Below are positions 1 through 6,541 of a stretch of DNA of 8,398 bases, piece after piece. How positions within the stretch are numbered: position 1 is the stretch's first letter; every line of letters starts with the position of its first letter. Made by a program: the position numbers and the translations under genes. Origin of the DNA: an uncultured Ellagibacter sp. (GTDB lineage: Bacteria; Actinomycetota; Coriobacteriia; Coriobacteriales; Eggerthellaceae). Below the pieces are notes generated by a model, which saw only the letters and a list, made by a program, of their open reading frames with translations, was not told where the DNA came from and searched no databases. The DNA is taken from NCBI GenBank assembly GCA_934661105.1, contig CAKUIV010000086.1, positions 1-8,398 of the forward strand, given 5' to 3'.

Positions 1-56
1 CCGGGTCTTTTCAGGCGCAAAATTCAGCTCCCTTGCGCTCATGTTGCCGAGGCGTG

Positions 57-85
57 TTGAACTGCAGTTGGATCCTTGCGATTCT
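57..85 (+). promoter_or_regulatory. Candidate sigma-70-type promoter
   Basis: TTGAAC at 57-62 (4 of 6 to TTGACA), a 17-nt spacer, and GATTCT at 80-85 (3 of 6 to TATAAT) preceded by TGc as in an extended -10 element. It would start transcription near base 92 and give a leader of about 140 nt before cpaB. This is the only pair with correct spacing that I found in 1-234. The match is weak and could be chance. Confidence 0.25.
60..69. repeat. 10-bp perfect palindrome AACTGCAGTT
   Basis: The sequence equals its own reverse complement and lies across the end of the candidate -35 element and into the spacer, where an operator would block polymerase. The symmetry does not extend beyond ten bases. 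A regulator-binding role is inference from position only. Confidence 0.25.
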
Positions 86-234
86 CTGCGCGAAATCGGT
101 TGACGCTATAGGACGCTCTCTTCGCCTCGATGGGCGGTTCTGTGGTGTCAGCGCGTGCTCCGCGCGAGCCTTTCCTATCTTGCTTCGCTGGGCCCCGAAC
201 ATAGCATGGCCTCACTTTGATGAGCGGAGGCCGA

Positions 235-1080
235 ATGAAACGAACTCGAACGGTGATTGTCGGAATCGTGTGCGGGATAGCGTGCGCGGCCTGCGTCTTG
301 CTGTACCTGCAAGACGTGGGAGCGCGAGCGGAGGCCGCGCGAGCCGAAGCGCTCGATCGCTTCGGCGGCGACCAACTCGAGGTCTGCGTGGCGAAGCGCG
401 ATATAGCGACGGGTGAGACGATCGACGAAGGCTCGATTGAAAAACGCATGTGGGTCGCCGACCTTCTCCCTGAAAACCCGGTGACCGTTTCTGCGGAAGT
501 GGTGGGAAAACAGGCGACGTCTTCGATTCTCAAAGGAGAAGTGATTACGCCGCGGCGCTTTGAAGAGGCCCTTTCCGCTGTCGAGGTCCCCGACGATTTA
601 ACTGCTGTGAGCGTGCCTGCCCGTGATGTCCAGACGGTCGGAGGCGCGCTTCGGCCGGGGATGCTCGTCGACGTCTACGCAACCGGGCAATCTTCGGCGC
701 TTCTCGTAGCGCACAGCGTGCTCGTCTTGTCCACGACCGCGAGCGGCAATGCGAAGGGGTCGGCGGATTCGGTCTCGTGGGTGACGCTTGCCCTTTCCCC
801 TGAAAACGTCCAGGAAGTTGTTTCGATCGCCCAGTCGTCGCAGCTGTACTTCACGCTTCCCGGCGACGACGTCCCCGACCCTCTGCCCGAAAACCCGAAG
901 GCTCAGGGTGGCGAGACGAAAGCGACGAATTCCGAGTCGACCTCAAACGACGAATCCGACCAGGGCGAATCTGCGGCTTCTTCGCCTGACGGCTTATCGA
1001 CCAGGGAAAAAGTCGGCGCCGCCGCCACGGCTGCCGTCCAAGGCCAGTCTTTCGATGCCCGCGGCGAAGGAGGCAAATGA
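235..1080 (+). CDS. cpaB: CpaB/RcpC-like SAF-domain pilus assembly protein
   Basis: 281 residues. An N-terminal membrane anchor (residues about 6-26) is followed by a charged helix, then a SAF domain (about 48-108: begins LEVCVAKRDIATGETI and ends KGEVITPRRF), then the RcpC/CpaB domain (about 119-209, with the family-like stretch GGALRPGMLVDVYATG). CpaB proteins sit outside the inner membrane and, in diderms, work with the secretin; here there is no secretin, so it probably lines or guides the pilus through the wall. Residues 211-281 are a Ser/Glu/Asp/Gly-rich low-complexity tail that looks disordered. The start at ATG 235 is preferred because GGAGG at 226-230 precedes it; ATG 220 and TTG 217 in the same frame have no ribosome site. 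First gene of the operon; its stop overlaps the start of the next gene. Confidence 0.85.
   Translation: MKRTRTVIVGIVCGIACAACVLLYLQDVGARAEAARAEALDRFGGDQLEVCVAKRDIATGETIDEGSIEKRMWVADLLPENPVTVSAEVVGKQATSSILKGEVITPRRFEEALSAVEVPDDLTAVSVPARDVQTVGGALRPGMLVDVYATGQSSALLVAHSVLVLSTTASGNAKGSADSVSWVTLALSPENVQEVVSIAQSSQLYFTLPGDDVPDPLPENPKAQGGETKATNSESTSNDESDQGESAASSPDGLSTREKVGAAATAAVQGQSFDARGEGGK
1067..1073 (+). promoter_or_regulatory. Ribosome site AAGGAGG deciding the tadZ start
   Basis: Two adjacent in-frame ATG codons follow, at 1077 and 1080. Spacing from this site is 3 nt to the first and 6 nt to the second, so initiation at 1080 (TGATG overlap with the cpaB stop) fits better. The two options differ by one Met. 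Confidence 0.7.
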
Positions 1081-2363
1081 TGGGTGCGAAGGTTATGTTG
1101 TGCATCGACGAGGAGAGTGCTCGGAGGCCCGAGGTCATCGGGCTTGCCGGCGAGAACCTGTTCGGCCAGCCTTGGCTCGATGTCAGGACGAGCGCTCGAT
1201 CGGCGCGCGAGGGTGCTTGCCTGGAAATCCCGATAGAGGAAGTGTGGGTTGCGTCGTGCGATGACGTCGAGCCGGTGAACCTCGCCGCCGCAATCAAGCG
1301 CGATAACCCTCGAAGGCGGGTAAGCCTTCTGTCCGGTCAACCGTCGGGATCGCTTCAAAGCCGCATCCACGCGGCGGGAATCGATTCGGCGCTGTCCCAC
1401 CAGGCGTTGGCGGAACGCTACGCTTTCTGGAAGGAACGCTCACTCAACCTTGATGTGCCTGGGGCTCGTCGGGCTGCCGAAGGGGTGGCGAATCCCGCCG
1501 GCGCGAATACGGTCGAGACGAATAGCGCTGGCGCGAAAACGGCTGGGCCCGCCGAAAGCAAAGCGAAGCGAGCGCTCCTTATAACCGTTGCGAGCGGTAG
1601 CGGTGGTGCCGGCAAGAGCGCGATCTCAGCCGTCGCGGCGGCGTTGCTCGCGGCAAGCGGCCGCAAAACGCTTCTTCTTGACGGCGATCTGCAATTCGGC
1701 GATATGCGTGAACTATTCGGAGCAGAGCATGCTTTCGGAGTGGACGAGGCTCTTTCGGGGGCGGTCGATATGGGCTCCGTCCCGTACTCGGAGGGCGCGC
1801 CGTGCGTGCTGGCGGCCCCGAGGCGTCTCGAGCAATCGGAAGCCTTATCCGGTCGGATCGGCGCCCTTGTCGACTCCGTTTCGCCCTGCTTCGATGTCAT
1901 CGTGGCGAACACGGGGGCCAGCTGGAGCGAACACCATGCGGCGTTGCTCGAAAGGTCGTCGAAGGCGCTGATGGTCGTCGACCAGCGCTCCTCGTCCCTT
2001 CGCGCGTGCAAGCATGCGCTGGAGCTCTGCTCGCGATGTGGCATCGCGACAACCCCCTTCTCGTTCGTCGTGAATCGATGCTCGAAACGCTCGCTGTTCT
2101 CGTCGATCGACGTCTCTTGCGCTATGCAGGGCGCAAACGCGTTCGAGTTGCAGGATGGCGGCATGGAGGTCGAGGAAATGCTCGGGTCGGGACTTGCCTG
2201 CGATCTTGTGCGCTCGAGAAACGCCTTCGTCCAGAGCGTGCGCGAGCTGCTCGATGCTTTGCTTGCCGATTCTGCCGGGACGGGCTCGATGGCTCTTCAA
2301 GAAGAACCGCAGCCCCGAGGGCTCTTCTCCCGCCGGCGACGGGGAAGGGGTGCTGACCTATGA
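1080..2363 (+). CDS. tadZ: TadZ/CpaE-like atypical MinD/ParA-family ATPase
   Basis: 427 residues from ATG 1080 (428 from ATG 1077). Residues 1 to about 115 look like the divergent receiver-like domain of TadZ/CpaE. An Ala/Gly/Thr-rich linker (about 138-165) leads into a MinD/ParA-type ATPase domain. The P-loop is GSGGAGKS at 173-180, with catalytic Lys179 and Ser180 kept, followed by LLLDGDLQFGDM (D201, D203), the usual second motif. Two departures are visible: the signature Lys of the deviant Walker A (KGGxGK) is Ser174, and the expected Asp after VIV (as in VIVDTP) is Ala276. In this family ATP binding matters for polar placement of the Tad machine; these changes suggest binding with poor or no hydrolysis, which is inference. 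The C-terminus ends in a basic Arg-rich tail (FSRRRRGRG). The stop overlaps the tadA start by 4 nt (ATGA). Confidence 0.85.
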   Translation: MGAKVMLCIDEESARRPEVIGLAGENLFGQPWLDVRTSARSAREGACLEIPIEEVWVASCDDVEPVNLAAAIKRDNPRRRVSLLSGQPSGSLQSRIHAAGIDSALSHQALAERYAFWKERSLNLDVPGARRAAEGVANPAGANTVETNSAGAKTAGPAESKAKRALLITVASGSGGAGKSAISAVAAALLAASGRKTLLLDGDLQFGDMRELFGAEHAFGVDEALSGAVDMGSVPYSEGAPCVLAAPRRLEQSEALSGRIGALVDSVSPCFDVIVANTGASWSEHHAALLERSSKALMVVDQRSSSLRACKHALELCSRCGIATTPFSFVVNRCSKRSLFSSIDVSCAMQGANAFELQDGGMEVEEMLGSGLACDLVRSRNAFVQSVRELLDALLADSAGTGSMALQEEPQPRGLFSRRRRGRGADL

Positions 2364-3685
2364 CGCTTCTCGCTCGCGTTCAGGCTGCCGGGAACGCCGC
2401 TTTCTTACAGGAATCGTACGGGAAGGCCGACGCGCTCGAAACGCTTCGGTCGAGGGTTCGGGAGGGTCTTTCGGCCGACGCCATTGCGAAGCTCGCGCTT
2501 GAAAACCCCGAGAAGGCGCGTAACGAGATACGAGCCATTTGCCGCAGCGAATTCGAAGACGGCTTGCTGCCCGAAGCTGACTCCGAGCGAAAAGGCCAGC
2601 TGATCGAGGAACTCATCGATTCCATGCTGGGCTTAGGGCCGCTCGAGGCGCTTCTTTCCGACGAGTCGGTCACCGAGATCATGGTGAATGCAACGCAGTC
2701 CATCTTCTTCGAGCGAGACGGCATGCTCCATGAAAGCGAGATGTCGTTTTCGAGCGACGACGAGGTTCGCATGCTCATCGATCGCATCATCAGCCCGTTG
2801 GGGCGAAGGATAGATGAATCTTCCCCTATGGTGAACGCCCGCTTGCCGCAAGGGCATCGCGTCAACGCGATTATCCCGCCGCTTGCGGTGGACGGGCCGA
2901 TGCTCACTATTCGAACGTTTTCTTCCCGTGTCATCACGCTTGAGGACATGGTGGAAAGCGGGTCGATCGAGCCCGATGTGCGACTGTTCCTTATTTGGGC
3001 CGTTCGGCTGCGGAAAAACATCGCCGTTTCAGGAGGGACGGGCAGCGGGAAGACGACGCTTCTGAACGCCTTGTCGTGCCATATTCCTGATTCCGAGCGG
3101 ATCATCACGATAGAAGATTCGGCTGAGCTGCGGTTTCTCAAGCATCCCCACGTTGTCCGCCTCGAAGCGCGCCCTCGGAACGCGGAAGGCGTCGGGGAGG
3201 TGACGATCCGCGACCTGGTGGCGAATGCGCTTCGTATGCGGCCCGACCGCATCATCGTCGGCGAATGCCGGGGCGGGGAGGCTCTTGACATGATCTCGGC
3301 GATGAATACGGGCCACGAGGGCTCTCTTACAACACTTCACGCTAACGCTCCGAAGGAGGCGATTTCTCGATTGGTGACGATGGTCAGGTTCGCGGCAGAA
3401 CTGCCGGTCGACGTTATCGAGTCGCAGATAGCGACTGCCTTCTCGCTCATTGTGCAGACCTCCCGTTCGGCGAGCGGGGCACGCGTCGTCACCCGCGTTT
3501 CGGGGGTGTCGTTCGACGAGGCGAACCGAGCGTGCGTCGTCGAAGACTACTACGAGCGGGATGAGCGAGCCGGTTTTGGTTTTTGGAAGGCGTTGCCGGA
3601 TTGGGGGCGCCTGCTCAGTGCAAGGGACGTTGCGTCGGAAGAGGAGGTGGAAAGATGGAAACAGGGACTGCGCTTTGCCTCGTGA
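2360..3685 (+). CDS. tadA: TadA/CpaF secretion-type motor ATPase
   Basis: 441 residues, normal length for the PilT/VirB11-like TadA family. It powers Flp pilus assembly as a cytoplasmic hexamer docked on TadB/TadC. All catalytic elements are present: the N-terminal domain with LGLGPLEALLSDESVTEIMV; Walker A SGGTGSGKT at 224-232 (Lys231); the Asp box RIITIEDSAEL at 247-257; the Walker B region RIIVGECRGGEA at 297-308 with catalytic Glu302; and the His box GHEGSLTTLHAN at 318-329 (His327). Start ATG 2360 overlaps the tadZ stop; a purine-rich GAAGGGG lies upstream. The 3' end overlaps tadB by 31 nt, so the tadB ribosome site is inside this gene. This is the most certain assignment in the window and anchors the whole locus as a Tad system. 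Confidence 0.97.
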   Translation: MTLLARVQAAGNAAFLQESYGKADALETLRSRVREGLSADAIAKLALENPEKARNEIRAICRSEFEDGLLPEADSERKGQLIEELIDSMLGLGPLEALLSDESVTEIMVNATQSIFFERDGMLHESEMSFSSDDEVRMLIDRIISPLGRRIDESSPMVNARLPQGHRVNAIIPPLAVDGPMLTIRTFSSRVITLEDMVESGSIEPDVRLFLIWAVRLRKNIAVSGGTGSGKTTLLNALSCHIPDSERIITIEDSAELRFLKHPHVVRLEARPRNAEGVGEVTIRDLVANALRMRPDRIIVGECRGGEALDMISAMNTGHEGSLTTLHANAPKEAISRLVTMVRFAAELPVDVIESQIATAFSLIVQTSRSASGARVVTRVSGVSFDEANRACVVEDYYERDERAGFGFWKALPDWGRLLSARDVASEEEVERWKQGLRFAS

Positions 3686-4629
3686 GCGGCCTGCTCGCGC
3701 TTGTTTCCGGTGGCGCCCTTGTTTTTTCGTTTGCTGATGGTTTCGCGGGGAAGTCGCGCGCCGCTTCGCGCATCGAAGGGGGGCGAGCTGGTCGTGGAAG
3801 GGTCGCATGGCTTGCGCGAAACGGCATAGCGCCCCTGAAGCCGCTTGCTTGCAAGCTCCTTCGGGTTCGCCGAGTCGAGCAATCGGTCGACGACGTCGTC
3901 TCGATGCTTCGGGGCGCTGGGTACCTTGCAACCGCGTCGTCCGCCTTGTCGATCGTGATCGGCGGGGCTGTTCTGGTATTCGCAGCAGGATGGGCGCTTA
4001 CCGCCAACGTCGTCGGCGGCGTGGCGCTTGCGGCCTGCGCGGTGGCCGCGCTTTTCTCGGTAGCCGCGACTGCAAGGGAAAGACGTCGGGAAGCGGTTCG
4101 CGAATCGGTCCCTGATGCCCTGCGCTCGATGGCGGTGTGCTTCCGGTCGGGTTTGTCCCTCTTGCAAACTATGCGCCAGGTCGGGACGGAGGCGAAAGGC
4201 CCGATCGGCGAGCTCTTCCTGCATGTTGCGCACCTGATCGAGACGGGCGGCAGCACGCGCGAGGCTCTCGCGACGTTCCGTAAGGGGGATTCCGTTCCTG
4301 AGTTGTCTTTCGTCGCTGTGGCGCTCGACGTGCAGCACCAAACGGGCGGAAGCCTGGAGCGCGTCTTGGACGCGGCGAGGGAAAGCGTCGAAAGCGGGCT
4401 CGAGCTTGAGCGGTCGTTGCGGGTGCAAACGGCCCAAGCGAAGCTTTCCGCCCGGATCGTCAGCGTGATGCCCCTTATCCTTGTCGTGCTGTTCTCGCTG
4501 GTCAGCGAAGACTTCCTTGCCCCGTTCTTCTCGAGTTTCACAGGGGTCATCCTGCTTGTCGTTGCGATTTCCATGCAGCTTGCCGGCATCTTGATCGTGC
4601 GACGCATGCTGAAAGTCGAGGTGAGCTGA
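3655..4629 (+). CDS. tadB: TadB inner-membrane platform protein (T2SF domain)
   Basis: 324 residues. A leading membrane helix (about 6-26) and a basic cytoplasmic stretch (31-78) are followed by a helix pair (about 95-115 and 119-139), the type II secretion F domain (about 150-275, including ESVPDALRSMAVCFRSGLSL and the GGSLERVLD motif), and two C-terminal helices (about 267-285, 297-316). TadB with TadC forms the platform that couples TadA to pilin extraction. The start at ATG 3655 is chosen because AGGAGGT at 3642-3648 sits 6 nt ahead; an in-frame ATG at 3583 has no such site and would add an unlike Gly/Arg/Cys-rich extension. It overlaps tadA by 31 nt and tadC by 1 nt. Confidence 0.93.
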   Translation: METGTALCLVSGLLALVSGGALVFSFADGFAGKSRAASRIEGGRAGRGRVAWLARNGIAPLKPLACKLLRVRRVEQSVDDVVSMLRGAGYLATASSALSIVIGGAVLVFAAGWALTANVVGGVALAACAVAALFSVAATARERRREAVRESVPDALRSMAVCFRSGLSLLQTMRQVGTEAKGPIGELFLHVAHLIETGGSTREALATFRKGDSVPELSFVAVALDVQHQTGGSLERVLDAARESVESGLELERSLRVQTAQAKLSARIVSVMPLILVVLFSLVSEDFLAPFFSSFTGVILLVVAISMQLAGILIVRRMLKVEVS

Positions 4630-5555
4630 TGGTTGGAGGGAACAGCGCTCTTCTCGTGGGTGCGGCGGCGCTTTCGTTCGCGTCCGCTTCGCTGATCGGG
4701 TCATGCGCATCAAGCGCTTACGCGCGAAAGCGATTGAGGGAAAAGAGCTGTAGGGCGGTTTTCGGGAGCGGGAGTACGCGTCTGCCCGGCGCGATCGGGA
4801 GTGTCGTTCGTTGCATGGAATCGTGCAGCAGGAACGCGATGGCGAAACGGCGAAGCGTCCCGCCCAAAGCCGCACGCGGCAGATGGGACTACGCGATCGA
4901 CATCCGCCGAGCGGGCCTTGCCGATTCGGTGAGCGTGCAGGGTTTCGCGCTCGCCCGAATGCGTCTTGCCGGTTTGGGCGCCTCTGTCGGGTTCCTGCTC
5001 GGTTTCGTCTTCTCGCTCGAGCTCGCGTTTGTCCTTGCATGTGCGGGACTTTGCTTGGGATGGGCTTCTCCGAGATGGGCGGTTCGCACGTGCGCAAAAG
5101 AAAGGAAGGGCGAGCTTGAAAAGCACCTGCCGGAAATGCTCGACGTCTTGTCGCTCGGGCTTCGGAGCGGGCTGTCGTTCGATCGAAGCCTCGATGCCTA
5201 TATTGAGCATTTCGATACGTTGCTTTCTCGGTCGCTCGCCTCGGCGAAGCGCCAATGGACGCTCGGCTTCTCCTCACGAGACGAGGCGTTGCGATCTCTT
5301 GCGGACGCATACGATTCGATGCTGTTCTCGCGATGCGTCGAGGCGATTGTGAGGTCGCTTCGCTTCGGGTCGTCGCTCGCTGAAAGCCTCGAATCGATTG
5401 CGGGCGAGGCGCGTGGCGCCTACCGGGCGGTTCGCCAAGAGCGGGTCGCGAAGGCCCCGGTGAAGATGATGATTCCCACCGGCGCGCTCATGCTGCCTGC
5501 GATGCTGTTGCTTGTGCTCGGGCCGGTGCTGCTCGAGCTGGTAGAAGGATTCTGA
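4629..5555 (+). CDS. tadC: TadC inner-membrane platform protein (T2SF domain)
   Basis: 308 residues, the partner of TadB. An N-terminal membrane helix (about 5-27), a basic region rich in Arg/Lys/Ser (33-95), a helix pair (about 112-132, 134-150), then the T2SF domain with the family-like segments LPEMLDVLSLGLRSGLSFD (167-185) and FGSSLAESLESIA (246-258), and a final hydrophobic segment (about 281-303). The start ATG 4629 shares one base with the tadB stop (TGATG), and GAGGTGAG lies just before it, a layout typical of translational coupling. The basic 33-95 stretch is more variable than the rest and looks like a cytoplasmic linker. A 13-nt gap follows before flp. Confidence 0.92.
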   Translation: MVGGNSALLVGAAALSFASASLIGSCASSAYARKRLREKSCRAVFGSGSTRLPGAIGSVVRCMESCSRNAMAKRRSVPPKAARGRWDYAIDIRRAGLADSVSVQGFALARMRLAGLGASVGFLLGFVFSLELAFVLACAGLCLGWASPRWAVRTCAKERKGELEKHLPEMLDVLSLGLRSGLSFDRSLDAYIEHFDTLLSRSLASAKRQWTLGFSSRDEALRSLADAYDSMLFSRCVEAIVRSLRFGSSLAESLESIAGEARGAYRAVRQERVAKAPVKMMIPTGALMLPAMLLLVLGPVLLELVEGF

Positions 5556-5568
5556 GAAAGGATGGGAA

Positions 5569-5790
5569 ATGGATTGCATGCGAAACGCGGTTTCGAAGGT
5601 GAGGGGAAAGGCGATAGGGGCTTGGTGCGCGTTGCGCTCGAAGCTTGCGTGCGAGAAGGGGCAGGGAACGACGGAATACGCGATCCTGGTCGGTGTGCTC
5701 GTGGTGATCGCTATCATCGCGATCACCCTCTTCCGTCCCAAGATCCAGGAGCTTTGGGATGCAATCGCCAACGGTATCAACGGGTTGTAG
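5569..5790 (+). CDS. flp: Flp-family major pilin
   Basis: 73 residues. A long positively charged leader (1-31) ends in Gly31, followed by QGTTEY with Glu36 and Tyr37, the Flp prepilin cleavage and recognition pattern (G before the mature N-terminus, Glu at mature position 5, then Tyr). A single hydrophobic helix (about 38-55, AILVGVLVVIAIIAITLF) is followed by a short tail, RPKIQELWDAIANGINGL. The mature pilin would be 42 residues, usual for Flp. AAAGGA at 5557-5562 sits 6 nt before ATG 5569. An out-of-frame ATG at 5562 lies within the ribosome site and is not used for this product. The processing peptidase (TadV) is not in the window. The last 37 nt probably overlap the next pilin-like gene. 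Confidence 0.92.
   Translation: MDCMRNAVSKVRGKAIGAWCALRSKLACEKGQGTTEYAILVGVLVVIAIIAITLFRPKIQELWDAIANGINGL
5747..5751 (+). promoter_or_regulatory. AGGAG ribosome-like site inside flp
   Basis: This is the only good Shine-Dalgarno-like element before pilin 2 and tadE. It lies 2 nt before TTG 5754 (pilin 2 frame), which is too close by normal rules, and 7 nt before ATG 5759 (tadE frame), which is ideal. Which start it serves decides how the next two genes are read. Confidence 0.4.
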
Positions 5791-6023
5791 CGTCGCTTGT
5801 CCCGATTGTCGCATCTGTCCGGGCCAAGCTTGCGCAACAGGGAGGTCAGAGCACGGTGGAGTACGCGATCGTGCTTATGGGACTGCTTTGTGTCGCCGTC
5901 GGCTTGGGCGCTCTGTCGAATGCTCTTTCGGACGGCCTTTTCGTTCAACACGCGCTCGCTTCGGCGTCTCACCACGTCCAAGCGGCGGCGCTTGGGTCGG
6001 TTGGCGACGTTTTCTCGTACTGA
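5754..6023 (+). CDS. Second Flp/TadE-like small pilin, start uncertain
   Basis: 89 residues if started at TTG 5754. The leader ends in RAKLAQQGG, followed by QSTVEYAIVLMGLLCVAVGLG: a type IVc prepilin signal plus one membrane helix (about 38-56) and a 30-residue Ser/Ala/His-containing tail. With this start, Gly31, Glu36 and Tyr37 fall at exactly the same residue numbers as in Flp, and R23, K25, L26 and A27 also match, which suggests a tandem duplicate of flp with a changed tail. No ATG or GTG lies in this frame between the flp coding region and the signal; ATT 5805 is the only other nearby option. The gene lies in the -1 frame relative to flp, overlaps it by 37 nt, and its stop (6021-6023) overlaps the probable tadE start. 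Role: minor pilin or pseudopilin (inference). The coding identity is stronger than the start. Confidence 0.65.
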   Translation: MGCNRQRYQRVVASLVPIVASVRAKLAQQGGQSTVEYAIVLMGLLCVAVGLGALSNALSDGLFVQHALASASHHVQAAALGSVGDVFSY

Positions 6024-6541
6024 TTCGCCGCGCAACGGCTGGGGAAGATGGCCAATCGACGGTAGAAGCGGCGTTCGCCCTTCCCATCGCGCTGTTGCTG
6101 GTGCTGCTGCTGGTCCAACCGGGGATCGTGCTGTACGACCGCATCGTCATGCAGGCGGCGGCGTCCGAAGCGTGTCGCCTTCTTGCGACGTTGGACGAGG
6201 GGGACGGCTCGGGCGTTGCCGAGGCGTTCGTGAGGAGGCGACTGGGGGCTGTTCCCGGGCAAGACTGCTTCCATGTGCACGGCGGCGGATGCTCGTGGGA
6301 GATAGGGTTCGAAGGCGGGCAGTCGAGCGAGTCGGTAACGTGCCGCATCGCAACGCAGGCGAAGCCCCTTCCCCTCATCGACGCCTCTGCTGGGCTTTTC
6401 GGGCTGACGAACGAGAGCGGGAATTTTCTTGTGAGGGTTGAAGCGACCATGCCGACGCAGCCTGCATGGGCATGGGCCGCATCCTCTGGGTCGTCGCCTT
6501 CCGAATGGATAGGAGCGTGGATTCATGAAGCGAGCGAATAG
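6020..6541 (+). CDS. tadE: TadE-like pseudopilin, start uncertain
   Basis: About 173 residues if started at CTG 6020. A short leader, IRRATAGEDG, precedes QSTVEAAFALPIALLLVLLL, the TadE-type signal (Gly, then Thr-Val-Glu) and single membrane helix (about 17-34). The rest is extracytoplasmic, with four Cys (about 52, 83, 91, 108) that could form two disulfides and a Trp-rich C-terminus (AWAWAAS, EWIGAWI). TadE proteins are processed by the same peptidase as Flp and are needed for pilus assembly. No ATG/GTG/TTG occurs in frame close to the signal: CTG 6020 (CTGA overlap with the pilin 2 stop), ATT 6023, TTG 5888 and ATG 5759 are the options. ATG 5759 has a well-spaced AGGAG but would add 87 residues of unlike, Arg/Gly/Cys-rich sequence that shadows pilin 2. 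Identity is firm; the 5' end is not. It overlaps the next gene by 17 nt. Confidence 0.78.
   Translation: MIRRATAGEDGQSTVEAAFALPIALLLVLLLVQPGIVLYDRIVMQAAASEACRLLATLDEGDGSGVAEAFVRRRLGAVPGQDCFHVHGGGCSWEIGFEGGQSSESVTCRIATQAKPLPLIDASAGLFGLTNESGNFLVRVEATMPTQPAWAWAASSGSSPSEWIGAWIHEASE

Larger units (their letters stand above)
1..234. other. Non-coding leader upstream of the tad operon
   Basis: No reading frame on either strand here looks like a protein: the open stretches are short, rich in Arg/Ser/Cys, and have no ribosome site or recognisable motif. The segment is less regular in third-position GC than the genes to its right. It holds a weak promoter candidate (57-85), a 10-bp palindrome (60-69) and a small GC hairpin (GCGCG 151-155, loop, CGCGC 161-165) that is not followed by a T-run and so does not look like a terminator. 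I read it as the promoter region and 5' leader of the pilus operon. The tail of an unseen upstream transcript cannot be excluded at the left edge. Confidence 0.5.

Noticed and set aside
151..165. GC hairpin GCGCG/CGCGC as a terminator of an upstream gene
   Set aside because: The stem is only 5 bp and no T-run follows directly.
33..416. Plus-strand 127-codon frame starting in the leader
   Set aside because: It overlaps the start of cpaB in another frame, has no ribosome site and has an Arg/Ser/Cys-rich shadow composition.
2380..3291. 303-codon minus-strand frame opposite tadA
   Set aside because: It lies fully antisense to the catalytic core of an unmistakable TadA and is Ser/Arg-rich without motifs.
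3550..5310. 586-codon open frame on the minus strand opposite tadA's end, tadB and tadC
   Set aside because: It is Arg/Ser/Pro/His-rich, shows no domain, and mirrors the codon bias of the plus-strand genes. GC-rich third positions make stop-free antisense frames common.
5562..5753. Upstream extension of pilin 2 to ATG 5562
   Set aside because: It would overlap flp almost completely in another frame, its sequence is Gly/Arg/Asp-rich with no pilin leader character, and ATG 5562 lies in the flp ribosome site.
5753..5759. TTTGGGA as a -1 frameshift site joining flp to pilin 2
   Set aside because: The heptamer shape is right, but it is out of phase with the flp codons (CTT TGG GAT), and each product carries its own complete prepilin signal, so a fusion makes little sense.
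6010..6013. Four-T run as a slippage site joining pilin 2 to tadE
   Set aside because: Short and not in a canonical slippery heptamer; TadE has its own processing signal just downstream.
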